Of a stretch of DNA of 64,000 nucleotides, positions 41,945 through 49,205 are shown one piece after another. The stretch is taken from contig NZ_JAMTCR010000004.1 of the NCBI RefSeq assembly GCF_024171945.1, positions 868,001-932,000 on the forward strand. Reading direction: 5' to 3'. The DNA is from Actinokineospora globicatena. Lineage in GTDB: Bacteria; Actinomycetota; Actinomycetes; Mycobacteriales; Pseudonocardiaceae. Positions within the stretch are counted from its first letter, which is position 1, and every line of letters starts with the position of its first letter. The notes beneath the pieces were generated by a model. It searched no databases. It was not told the origin of the DNA and saw only the letters and a list, made by a program, of their open reading frames with translations. The position numbers were made by a program, and so were the translations under genes.

Positions 41945-41964
41945 TTGTTCAGCACGCTGAACAA
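41945..41964. promoter_or_regulatory. Operator-like palindrome between the MMPL and marR genes
   Basis: TTGTTCAGC-AC-GCTGAACAA is a perfect 9-bp inverted repeat with a 2-bp spacer. It sits 26 bp before the marR start and 64 bp before the exporter start. MarR repressors commonly bind such palindromes in divergent promoters and are released by a ligand. Confidence 0.75.
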
Positions 41965-41989
41965 CGCAACTCCGAGCGGGGGAGGACGG

Positions 41990-42451
41990 GTGGCCGGACC
42001 GGACCCGGTGGCCTCGTGGCCGACCGGACGACTGCTCTCAGTCGCGGCGCGGCTGGTCGAGCACTCGTGGCAGGAGTTCCTGGCCACCCGGGGCCTCACC
42101 CACGCCGGGCTGATCGCGCTGCACCTGCTGCGCGAGGGGCCGCGCACCCAGCGCGAGCTCGCGCACGGCGCCAAGGTGACCGACCAGACGATGAGCAGGA
42201 CCGTGGAGCGGCTGCACCGCGCCGGGTTCGTCGAGCGCGGCACCGACCCGGTCGACCGCCGCCGCACCGTCGTGACGCTGACCGACCGGGGGCGCGACGT
42301 GCACGCCGAGGCGCTGCGGGCCGAGCGCGACGAGCCCGAGGTGCTGGGGGCGCTGCGCGACTACGAGGCCTTCCGGCTGCAGCTGGTCGAACTGGTCACC
42401 GCGCTCGGCGTGGACCGGTCCACCGCGGCGCGCCCCGACCCTCGCGGGTAG
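41990..42451 (+). CDS. MarR-family transcriptional regulator
   Basis: The 153-residue winged-helix protein has RLLSVAARLVEHSWQEFLA, LTHAGLIALHLLREGPRT, the recognition region TQRELAHGAKVTDQTMSRTV, and the wing FVERGTDPVDRRRTVVTLTD. GTG 41990 follows GGAGGA by 3 nt. It probably represses itself and the divergent MMPL transporter through the palindrome at 41945-41964. Confidence 0.9.
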   Translation: MAGPDPVASWPTGRLLSVAARLVEHSWQEFLATRGLTHAGLIALHLLREGPRTQRELAHGAKVTDQTMSRTVERLHRAGFVERGTDPVDRRRTVVTLTDRGRDVHAEALRAERDEPEVLGALRDYEAFRLQLVELVTALGVDRSTAARPDPRG

Positions 42452-42818
42452 TCGGGGGCTCTGGCCACCCGGGACCCGGGTGGACCGCCCGGAGCTGAAC
42501 CGCGGTCGCGTCCCGCGCTTCCGCACCGACCAAGCCGCTGCTCTTTTCGCGGCAGTGCGGACTCCGGTGATCGCTGGGCCCGCAAGTCCATTCACGGCCG
42601 ATTTCCGGTGCCTGTGTAATGCAGATCACTGTGCGTTTTCTGGCCGAGAACCGCGCTTGTGCGGCGACCGGCGCAATGGTGGCCGGAATTCCGAGACCGC
42701 CCGCGGGTGCACCATTCCCTGCTGGTCCACTGACGCGGGCGGTCCTCGCCCCGACGCTCACCGGCATTGCTCCTGTTCGGTGGCTTCTTTACTTGTTCGG
42801 CTCAGCGGGAACCCGCCG
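42452..42818. other. Noncoding region between marR and qor
   Basis: A perfect 9-bp hairpin CCACCCGGG-A-CCCGGGTGG (42465-42483) follows marR and is probably its terminator. The rest, with a relatively low-GC patch near 42590-42660, holds no gene I can support; a plus ORF from 42619 overlaps qor and lacks similarity. Confidence 0.5.
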
Positions 42819-43790
42819 TCACGGGATCAGCAGCAGCTTCCCGGTGGTCCGCCGACCCTCCAGGTCCTCGTGCGCCTGGCGGGCGTCGGCGAGCGGGTAG
42901 CGCCCGGTCACCTCGACCCGCAGCGCGCCGCTGAGCAGCGCGCCGAACACCTCGTCCACCCGCCACTGGTTCTCCTGCGGGGTGGCCAGGTAGTCGGCCA
43001 ACGTCGGTCTGGTGAGGAACACCGAACCCGCCGCGTTGAGCCGCTGCGGGTCCACCGGCGGCACCGGACCACTGGCCGCCCCGAACAACGCCAGCACACC
43101 GCGGCGCCGCACCACCGCCAGGCTGCCGTCGAAGGTCGTCGCCCCGACACCGTCGTAGACGGCCGCGACACCCTCGCCACCGGTCAGCTCCCGCGTGCGC
43201 GCCACGAAGTCCTGCTCGGTGTAGCGGATGACCTCGTCGGCCCCCGCCGCGCGGGCCAGCCGCTCCTTGTCCGGTGTGGACACCGTGCCGATCACCCTGG
43301 CACCGCGCGCCTTCGCCAACTGCACGAGCAGCAGCCCGACCCCGCCCGCGGCCGCGTGCACCAGGATGGTGTCGCCCTCGGCCACCGGGTAGGTGGAGGC
43401 GACCAGGTAGTGCGCGGTCAGCCCCTGCAGCAGCGCCGCGGCCGCCGCCTCGTCGTCCACCCCGTCGGGCACCCGCACCGCCCAGGTCGCCGGGATGACG
43501 GCCTGCTCGGCGTAGCTGCCGATCGAGTGCGTCCACGCCACCCGGTCGCCGACGGCGAACCCGGTGACGTCGTCGCCGACCGCCTCGACCGTGCCCGCGC
43601 CCTCCAGGCCCGGGGTGAACGGCAGCGGCACGGGGTAGGCGCCCCCGCGCTGGTAGGTGTCGATGTAGTTCACCCCGGCCGCGGCGACCCGGACCAGCAG
43701 CGCGCCCGCGCCCGGCCCGGTGATGTCCACCTCCGCCGCGGTGAGGACCTCGGGGCCGCCGTTCTCCGAAACCACGATCGCCTTGGGCAC
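42819..43790 (-). CDS. qor: NADPH:quinone reductase-type zinc-independent alcohol dehydrogenase family protein
   Basis: The 323-residue MDR-family protein starts MPKAIVVSENGGPEVL. It has the GroES-like domain (GVNYIDTYQRGGAYP, PGLEGAGTVEAVG) and the NADP-binding HAAAGGVGLLLVQLAKARGA. The zinc-ligand residues of alcohol dehydrogenases are absent, as in quinone reductases. AAGGAG precedes the ATG. qor next to ctaA and ctaB is conserved in actinobacteria. It may protect against quinones, but the physiological substrate is open. Confidence 0.92.
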   Translation of the reverse strand: MPKAIVVSENGGPEVLTAAEVDITGPGAGALLVRVAAAGVNYIDTYQRGGAYPVPLPFTPGLEGAGTVEAVGDDVTGFAVGDRVAWTHSIGSYAEQAVIPATWAVRVPDGVDDEAAAAALLQGLTAHYLVASTYPVAEGDTILVHAAAGGVGLLLVQLAKARGARVIGTVSTPDKERLARAAGADEVIRYTEQDFVARTRELTGGEGVAAVYDGVGATTFDGSLAVVRRRGVLALFGAASGPVPPVDPQRLNAAGSVFLTRPTLADYLATPQENQWRVDEVFGALLSGALRVEVTGRYPLADARQAHEDLEGRRTTGKLLLIP

Positions 43791-43929
43791 AGTCGTTCTC
43801 CTTCTGCGTCGGGAAATCCGCCATCCCCGTTCACGGCCGACCGGGGCCGCGCGTTCTGGGGTACCCCTATCGCCCGCGCTCCGCGAGTGCGTCGGCTCAC
43901 GGAGTCGGGTGTGGTGGTCGCCAACGTCC

Positions 43930-43935
43930 TAGGCT
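43930..43935 (+). promoter_or_regulatory. Candidate -10 box of a leaderless small-protein gene
   Basis: TAGGCT is followed by 6 nt and the ATG at 43942; no ribosome-binding site lies between. Confidence 0.45.
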
Positions 43936-43941
43936 CGGGGC

Positions 43942-44259
43942 ATGGCGAACTCAGCGCAGGAGAACACAAGCACGCGGGTCCCGGACGCGGCACTTCGCTC
44001 CGCCGCCGCCTTCGTCGCGGCGCACGGTACGCCGTCCCGGGGTGTCGTCGAGGGTATCGGCCGGGCTGGGGTCCGGGTGGTGCTCATCGGGAAGGACGGC
44101 GCGGTGGGCGACGTGCTGGTACCCAGCGCGGAGGCCGGTGCGGCGCTGGTGGACCGGGTGGAGGGCCTGGAGGGGGCCAGTTGGGACCGCGAGACCGTGG
44201 CGGCCACCCGGATTGGTCCGGGCCACCGGGCCAAGATGGCCTCCCGCTTCCGCGGGTAG
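43942..44259 (+). CDS. Small protein of unknown function between qor and ctaA
   Basis: A 105-residue, mostly soluble protein with an alpha-beta pattern: ALRSAAAFVAAHG, GVRVVLIGKDGAVGDVLVPS, AGAALVDRVEGLEG and a basic C-terminus GHRAKMASRFRG. I recognise no domain. A TAGGCT box 6 nt upstream, a natural ATG start and regular codon use support it as real. It is convergent with ctaA. Confidence 0.7.
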   Translation: MANSAQENTSTRVPDAALRSAAAFVAAHGTPSRGVVEGIGRAGVRVVLIGKDGAVGDVLVPSAEAGAALVDRVEGLEGASWDRETVAATRIGPGHRAKMASRFRG

Positions 44260-44352
44260 ACCACCCGTCAGGGCGCCGGATTTCGCCCGACCGGAGTTCG
44301 CTCGACCGGGGGAGTGGCCGCTACTGGGGGAGTGCTCTCGACCGGTGAGTGC

Positions 44353-45309
44353 TCAGGCGGGCACGGGCTGCGCGGGGGCCGCGACGGCGGCGCGGTCGCG
44401 GGTCGCGCACCACAGCGCCGAGGTGGCGGCCACGACCGCCATCGCGCCGAGCACGTGCAGCGAGACGAGCAGCTCCGGGACCCCGGTCCAGAACTGCACG
44501 AACCCGAGGGCGCCCTGCGCGACCACCACGGCCACCAGCGCCCCGTAGCGCCGCCACAGCGCCCGGTCGGAACCGCCGACGCGCAGCAGCACCCCGGCCG
44601 CGAGCAGCATCCCCAGGTACACGAACAGGAACGCGGCGTGCACGTGCGCGAGCGTCTCCACCGGGATGGCCAACCTGGGGGTCTCCGGGTCGCCCGCGTG
44701 CGGACCGGCGCCGGTCACCATCGTCCCGGCCACCAGCAGCCCCACCAGCACGACCACCGAGCCGGTGAGCAGCCCCGGCAACGCCGAGGGCACCCGCACC
44801 CGCCCGGTCGCCGCCCGCTCGGGGTCCACGGCGTCGACCAGCATCACCGCGAGCCACACCATCACGGCCGACACCAGGAAGTGCACCGCGACGGTCCACC
44901 ACAGCAGGTCGAAGCGCACCGTGAGCCCGCCCAGGACCGCCTGCACGACCACGCCCACCGGCATCGCCAGCGCCAACCGCAGGTAGCGCGCCCGCCGCGG
45001 CCGGGCCAGGTACGCCAACGCGAACGCGGCGAACGCGACGATGCCCACCACCCCGGTCAACAACCGGTTGCCGAACTCGATCCACTGGTTGAGCGCCGCG
45101 AACTCCGGGTGCGACACCGGCACCAGGCTCCCCGGCTGGCACTGCGGCCACGTCGAACACCCCAGGCCCGACCCGGTCACCCGCACCACCGACCCGGTCA
45201 CCGCGATCAGCGCCTGGGTCACCACGACCGCGATCGCGACGGCCCGCTGCACGCGCGTGCTCGGGGTGGGCAGGGCGTCGATGCGGGCCTTCAGCGTCTC
45301 CAGCGGCAC
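44353..45309 (-). CDS. ctaA: Heme A synthase
   Basis: Converts heme O to heme A in the membrane for cytochrome aa3 oxidase. The 318-residue protein has eight helices and shows VTGSVVRVTGSGLGCSTWPQ with the external Cys pair (GCSTWPQC), NQWIEFGNRLLTG with a conserved His-equivalent region, and VHAAFLFVYLG with a heme-ligand His. It starts with GTG, six bases after a TACCAT box. It acts after CtaB (33.7 kb). Confidence 0.93.
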   Translation of the reverse strand: MPLETLKARIDALPTPSTRVQRAVAIAVVVTQALIAVTGSVVRVTGSGLGCSTWPQCQPGSLVPVSHPEFAALNQWIEFGNRLLTGVVGIVAFAAFALAYLARPRRARYLRLALAMPVGVVVQAVLGGLTVRFDLLWWTVAVHFLVSAVMVWLAVMLVDAVDPERAATGRVRVPSALPGLLTGSVVVLVGLLVAGTMVTGAGPHAGDPETPRLAIPVETLAHVHAAFLFVYLGMLLAAGVLLRVGGSDRALWRRYGALVAVVVAQGALGFVQFWTGVPELLVSLHVLGAMAVVAATSALWCATRDRAAVAAPAQPVPA

Positions 45310-45315
45310 CGGGCG

Positions 45316-45321
45316 ATGGTA
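45316..45321 (-). promoter_or_regulatory. Candidate -10 box of leaderless ctaA
   Basis: On the minus strand TACCAT is followed by CGCCCG (6 nt) and the GTG start. No ribosome-binding site is visible. Confidence 0.5.
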
Positions 45322-45540
45322 GGCCGAGGTGACTGAGAGTCGTGGTCAGGCCCCGTCCTAGCGTGCGCCGGGTCTCACCACCGGTCGATCGGCGAAAGTG
45401 TGGTCATGCTCGCGAAAGGACCCCACGCGGTGATCATGGCGAACTACACTCCGTCGCGGAAGTGCGGACTCCCCCACCCGCCTTCCCGGCTGCCGTCGGA
45501 CCGGTCACCCCCACGACCCGCGCCGGCGGCAGCCTCGTAA

Positions 45541-45595
45541 CACTCCCTCCCACCACCCGCCCCCACATCCCCGCCCGGCATCGTTCCCGGCTTGG
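45541..45595 (+). repeat. Dispersed intergenic repeat, copy B
   Basis: Matches copy A at 13046-13100 at 51 of 55 positions without gaps, including the 17-nt core CGGCATCGTTCCCGGCT (45576-45592). It is directly followed by the direct-repeat pair at 45603. Confidence 0.75.
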
Positions 45596-45602
45596 CGGCG
45601 TC

Positions 45603-45693
45603 GGCTCGCCGTGCGGCGGTTGGGTTGGCGGAGGACGGTGTCGTGTCGTGTCCGGCTGGTGGGGGTGGCTCGCCGTGCGGTGGCTGGGTTGGC
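45603..45693 (+). repeat. 27-nt direct repeats with a 64-nt period
   Basis: Copies at 45603-45629 and 45667-45693 share GGCTCGCCGTGCGG and TGGGTTGGC with two differences between them. The string resembles the TCGGCTCGCCTGCGG repeats at 34671 and 34700. Confidence 0.65.
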
Positions 45694-45713
45694 AGGGGTC
45701 GGGGCCGACCCGG

Positions 45714-46508
45714 CTAGGTGAGTTTGGTGGTCTTGGTGGCCAGGAGGGCGGCGGCGGTGCCCCAGGCGGTGAGGGTGGCCACTGTGGACAGGGCGGGGGC
45801 GGTGCCGCGGAACAGGGCGTCGGTCAGGCCCTCGGTCAGGGCGGCGGACGGGAGCAGGCGCACGGCGTCGGCCATGGCGGGGGGCAGGGTGTCGGCGGTG
45901 AGCACGACGCCGCCCGCGAGCAGCAGCACCAGCCAGATGACGTTGGCCAGCGCCAGCACCACCTCGGCCTTGAGCGCCCCGCCGAGCAGCACGCCGATCG
46001 CGCCGAAGGACAGCGTGCCCAGCACCGCGAGCACGACCGTCCACACCAGACCGACCGCCGACGGTGACCAGCCCAGCAGCGCCGCGGCCACGCCGAGCAC
46101 CACCAGTTGCAGCGCCACCACCGCCAGGCAGCCCAGCACCCGGCCGCCGACCAGCAGCCAGCGCGGCAGCGCGGTCGCCGCCAGCCGCTTGACGACCCCG
46201 TAGCGGCGGTCGAAGCCCAGCGCGATCGCCTGCCCGGTGAACGCCGTCGACATCACCGCGAGCGCGAACACCCGGGGCACCAGGGAGTCGACCCTCGGTT
46301 CCGGCAGGTCCACCACCGAGACCTTGGTCAGGCCGATCAGCAGCGCCAACGGGATCAGCAGCGTCAGCAGGACCTGCTCCCCGTTGCGCATGGTCAGCAC
46401 GGCCTCGGTGCGGGCGTGCGTGAGCAGCATCCGCAGCGGGGCGCCCGCGCCGGGCGCGGGGGTGAAGGTGCCGGGGGCGAACCGCCCGGTCGGCGGCAGG
46501 TCGGTCAC
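45714..46508 (-). CDS. ABC-2 type transporter permease
   Basis: The 264-residue membrane protein has six hydrophobic helices, including VLLTLLIPLALLIGL, VFALAVMSTAFTGQAIALGF and VVLALANVIWLVLLLAGGVV. It carries the conserved loop RRYGVVKRLAATALPRW typical of drug- or lipid-type ABC-2 permeases. GTG 46508 is preferred because the protein then begins TDLPPTGRFAPG; GTG 46538 is an alternative with a weaker context. It pairs with the ATPase just upstream on the same strand. The substrate is unknown; the position next to mptB matches mycobacteria. Confidence 0.88.
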   Translation of the reverse strand: MTDLPPTGRFAPGTFTPAPGAGAPLRMLLTHARTEAVLTMRNGEQVLLTLLIPLALLIGLTKVSVVDLPEPRVDSLVPRVFALAVMSTAFTGQAIALGFDRRYGVVKRLAATALPRWLLVGGRVLGCLAVVALQLVVLGVAAALLGWSPSAVGLVWTVVLAVLGTLSFGAIGVLLGGALKAEVVLALANVIWLVLLLAGGVVLTADTLPPAMADAVRLLPSAALTEGLTDALFRGTAPALSTVATLTAWGTAAALLATKTTKLT

Positions 46509-46542
46509 AGGCGCGGCTCTCGTCCGGTCGGCGGGCACGGGC

Positions 46543-47469
46543 TCACGAGCGCAGCTCCCGCCCGGTCAGGTCCAGGAACACGTCTTCCAGGCTGCGCCTG
46601 CCCACCCGCAGCTCCTCGGCGAGCACGCCCTGCTGGGCGCACCACGCGGTCACCGTCGACACCACCTGCGGGTCGACGGTCCCGGTCACCAGGTAGCCGC
46701 CGGGGGAGGGCTCGGTCACCAGGCAGCCCTCGGGCAGCGCGGCCACCAGCAACCCGGTGTCCATCCCCGAGCGCGCCCGGAACCGCAGCGCCTGGGCCTC
46801 CGGGCGCTCCTCGGTCAGCTGCGCCGGGCTGCCCTCGGCGACCACCCGGCCGCCGTCGATGATCACCACGTGGTCGGCCAGCGCCTCGGCCTCCTCCATC
46901 AGGTGCGTGGTCAGCAGCACGCTGGCGCCGTCCGCGCGCAGCGCCGCCACCAGCTCCCACACCAACCGGCGCGCCTGCGGGTCCATGCCCGCGGTCGGTT
47001 CGTCCAGGAACAGCAGCTCCGGGCGGCCGACCAGGGCGCAGGCCAACGACAGCCGCTGCTGCTGACCGCCGGAGAGCCGCTTGTACGGGGTGCGGGCGCA
47101 GCCTGCGAGACCGAGCGTGTCGATCAACCAGGCCGGGTCGAGGGGGTTCGCGGCGCACGCGGCCACCAGCCGCAGCATCTCGCCCGCGCGTACACCCGGG
47201 TACGCGCCACCGCCCTGCGGCATGACGCCGATGCGCGGCCGAAGCCGGGCGCTGTCGGCGACCGGGTCGAGCCCGAGCACCCGCACCGCGCCGGAGTCGG
47301 GGCGCAGGAAGCCCTCGCAGATCTCCACCGTCGTGGTCTTGCCCGCGCCGTTGGGGCCCAGCAGCGCCAGCACCGACCCGGGGGTCACCTCGAACCCGAC
47401 GCCGTCCACCGCCGTGGTCGACCCATACGACTTGACCAGGTCGGACACCTCGACGGCTGGCGTGTTCAC
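46543..47469 (-). CDS. ABC transporter ATP-binding protein
   Basis: The 308-residue ATPase has Walker A LLGPNGAGKTTTVE, Q-loop GVMPQGGGAYPG, signature LSGGQQQRLSLA, Walker B LLFLDEPTAGMD and the switch His in LLTTHLMEEAEAL. A C-terminal extension of about 80 residues (ARSGMDTGLLVAALPEG, VGRRSLEDVFLDLTGREL) is typical of DrrA/NodI-type exporters. GTG 47469 is chosen; TTG 47478 is possible. It lies 11 nt after mptB and about 35 nt before the permease gene. Confidence 0.92.
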   Translation of the reverse strand: MNTPAVEVSDLVKSYGSTTAVDGVGFEVTPGSVLALLGPNGAGKTTTVEICEGFLRPDSGAVRVLGLDPVADSARLRPRIGVMPQGGGAYPGVRAGEMLRLVAACAANPLDPAWLIDTLGLAGCARTPYKRLSGGQQQRLSLACALVGRPELLFLDEPTAGMDPQARRLVWELVAALRADGASVLLTTHLMEEAEALADHVVIIDGGRVVAEGSPAQLTEERPEAQALRFRARSGMDTGLLVAALPEGCLVTEPSPGGYLVTGTVDPQVVSTVTAWCAQQGVLAEELRVGRRSLEDVFLDLTGRELRS

Positions 47470-47480
47470 AGTGGTCAAGC

Positions 47481-49097
47481 CTAGGACGTGGGCGCCGTCA
47501 CGGCCCCGGCGGGCGTCCACTCGGCACGCGGGATGTGCTTGCGGACCAGGGTCACCGCGACCAGCGTCACGGTGATCGCCCCGATGTAGGCGTAGGGCAG
47601 CACGAACACCCGGCCGTCGAAGGTCGCGCCGGTGGGGCCGAGCGCCACCGCCAGGCCCGCGCTGACCACCATCGCCGCGGTGCGGAACCGGGTGTTGCCC
47701 GCCCCGGCGGCCAGCGGGACGGCCGCCCACAGCAGGTACCACGGCTGCACGGTCGCGCCGAACACCAGCACCGCGCCCAGCCCGACGCCGAGGCCGGTCA
47801 GCGGGCGCAGCTTCCAGCGCAGCGAGTCCAGCAGCAGCTTGGCCGCGATCAGCGGGCCGATCACCGCGCCCACGGTGCGGCTGGCGGTGATCGCGGCGTC
47901 GATGTGGTTGCCCAGGCCCAGCACGATGCCCAGCCACCCGGCGCCGAAGCCGAGCGCGGTCATCGGCGCCATCCAGCTCTTGATGGTGGCGGCGGTGTTG
48001 AGCGTGGCCACCCAGCCGTAGCCGAGGCCGCTGCCCAGCGAGGTCGCGGTGAGCACCACGGCGAACACCACGCCGAGCCCGCCCGCCACCGCCAGCACGT
48101 TCTTCCAGGTGCCGCCCATCCGCCGGGCGATCATCACGCCGAGGAAGCCGAGCGCCAGCGCCGCCGGGATCTTCACCGCCGCGCCCAGGGTGATCACCGC
48201 GGCGCCGACGGCGTACCAGAGCAGTTCGCCGCGCTGCCACGGCGGGAACGGCCCGTCCGGGGTGACCTTGGGCATCCGGCGCAGCGCCAGTTCGAACCCG
48301 ACCAGCATCAGCCCGATCGCCAGCGCCTCGTTGTGCACGCCGACGACCAGGTGGAACAGCACCAGCGGGTTCGCCGCGCCCAGCCACAGCGCGCTGACCG
48401 GGCTCACCCCGAACCGGCGGGCCAGCCGGGGCAGCGCCCAGATGACCATCGCCAGGCCCAGCAGCGCCAGCGCCCGGTGCGCGGCGACACCGAGCACCAC
48501 GTGGTCGCCGGTGAGCCAGTTGACCGCCTTGCCGAGGGTGAGGAACAGCGGCCCGTACGGCGACGGGGTCTCCCGCCACATCGTCGGCACGCCCTGGGTC
48601 AGCGGGTGGTTCACGCCGAGCGCCTGCGCCGGGCCGACCGTGTACGGGTCCTGGCCCATCGCCACGATCTCGCTCTGCGCCAGGTAGCTGTAGACGTCGC
48701 GGCTGAAGCTGGGCACGGTGAACACCAGCGGCGCGATCCACATCACCAGCGTCCTGGCCATCTGCGGCACCGACACCGCGCGCGCCCGACCCGGCCGCGA
48801 CAGCCTGCCCAGCGCCAGCCAGGCCAGCACGATCATGAACACGCCGGTGAACGCGAACGCCAGCGCCACCGTGGTCATCCGGCTGAACAGGCCCAGCACC
48901 GGCAGCCGGAACACCGGGTTGAACACCGGGGCCGCGCCCGCGCCGAGCGAGCCGATGGTCAGCAGCAGCGAGCCGACCGTGCCGAAGCGGCGCACGACGT
49001 CGAGCTGCCGCCGCTCCCGCTCGTCGAGGGGGCCGGACTCCACCCCACCCGGCTGCCCACCCGCGCGCACCGCCCGGGTCGTGTCTCCCGCCACCAC
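47481..49097 (-). CDS. mptB: MptB-like alpha-(1->6)-mannosyltransferase
   Basis: Polyprenol-phosphate-mannose-dependent GT-C glycosyltransferase. In mycobacteria and corynebacteria MptB primes the mannan core of lipomannan. The 538-residue protein has about 12-14 helices; the catalytic region is the first external loop, FSRDVYSYLAQSEIVAMGQD, followed by NHPLTQGVPTMWRETPSPYG. The synteny (next to sufR and the ABC pair) equals that of Rv1459c as I recall. The GTG start lies 7 nt after a TACCCT box. Confidence 0.88.
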   Translation of the reverse strand: MVAGDTTRAVRAGGQPGGVESGPLDERERRQLDVVRRFGTVGSLLLTIGSLGAGAAPVFNPVFRLPVLGLFSRMTTVALAFAFTGVFMIVLAWLALGRLSRPGRARAVSVPQMARTLVMWIAPLVFTVPSFSRDVYSYLAQSEIVAMGQDPYTVGPAQALGVNHPLTQGVPTMWRETPSPYGPLFLTLGKAVNWLTGDHVVLGVAAHRALALLGLAMVIWALPRLARRFGVSPVSALWLGAANPLVLFHLVVGVHNEALAIGLMLVGFELALRRMPKVTPDGPFPPWQRGELLWYAVGAAVITLGAAVKIPAALALGFLGVMIARRMGGTWKNVLAVAGGLGVVFAVVLTATSLGSGLGYGWVATLNTAATIKSWMAPMTALGFGAGWLGIVLGLGNHIDAAITASRTVGAVIGPLIAAKLLLDSLRWKLRPLTGLGVGLGAVLVFGATVQPWYLLWAAVPLAAGAGNTRFRTAAMVVSAGLAVALGPTGATFDGRVFVLPYAYIGAITVTLVAVTLVRKHIPRAEWTPAGAVTAPTS

Positions 49098-49104
49098 GTC
49101 CGGA

Positions 49105-49110
49105 AGGGTA
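49105..49110 (-). promoter_or_regulatory. Candidate -10 box of leaderless mptB
   Basis: On the minus strand TACCCT is followed by TCCGGAC (7 nt) and GTG 49097. A second GTG codon follows immediately. Confidence 0.5.
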
Positions 49111-49205
49111 GCGGCAGGCCGATCCCGGCCGATCGGACCTGGGCCCGGCGGTCGCCCGCTACCGTCATGATCAACCGTGGGCGCGGCGCGGGAAAGGCGG
49201 TCGAG

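Larger units (their letters stand above)
45310..45713. other. Noncoding region between ctaA and the ABC permease gene
   Basis: 404 bp without a supported gene. It contains the ctaA promoter, dispersed repeat copy B and a pair of 27-nt direct repeats. Plus-strand ORFs across it are low-complexity Gly-rich shadows. Confidence 0.55.

Noticed and set aside
42619-42900. 93-residue ORF between marR and qor
   Set aside because: It runs into the 3' end of qor on the other strand and has no recognisable features.
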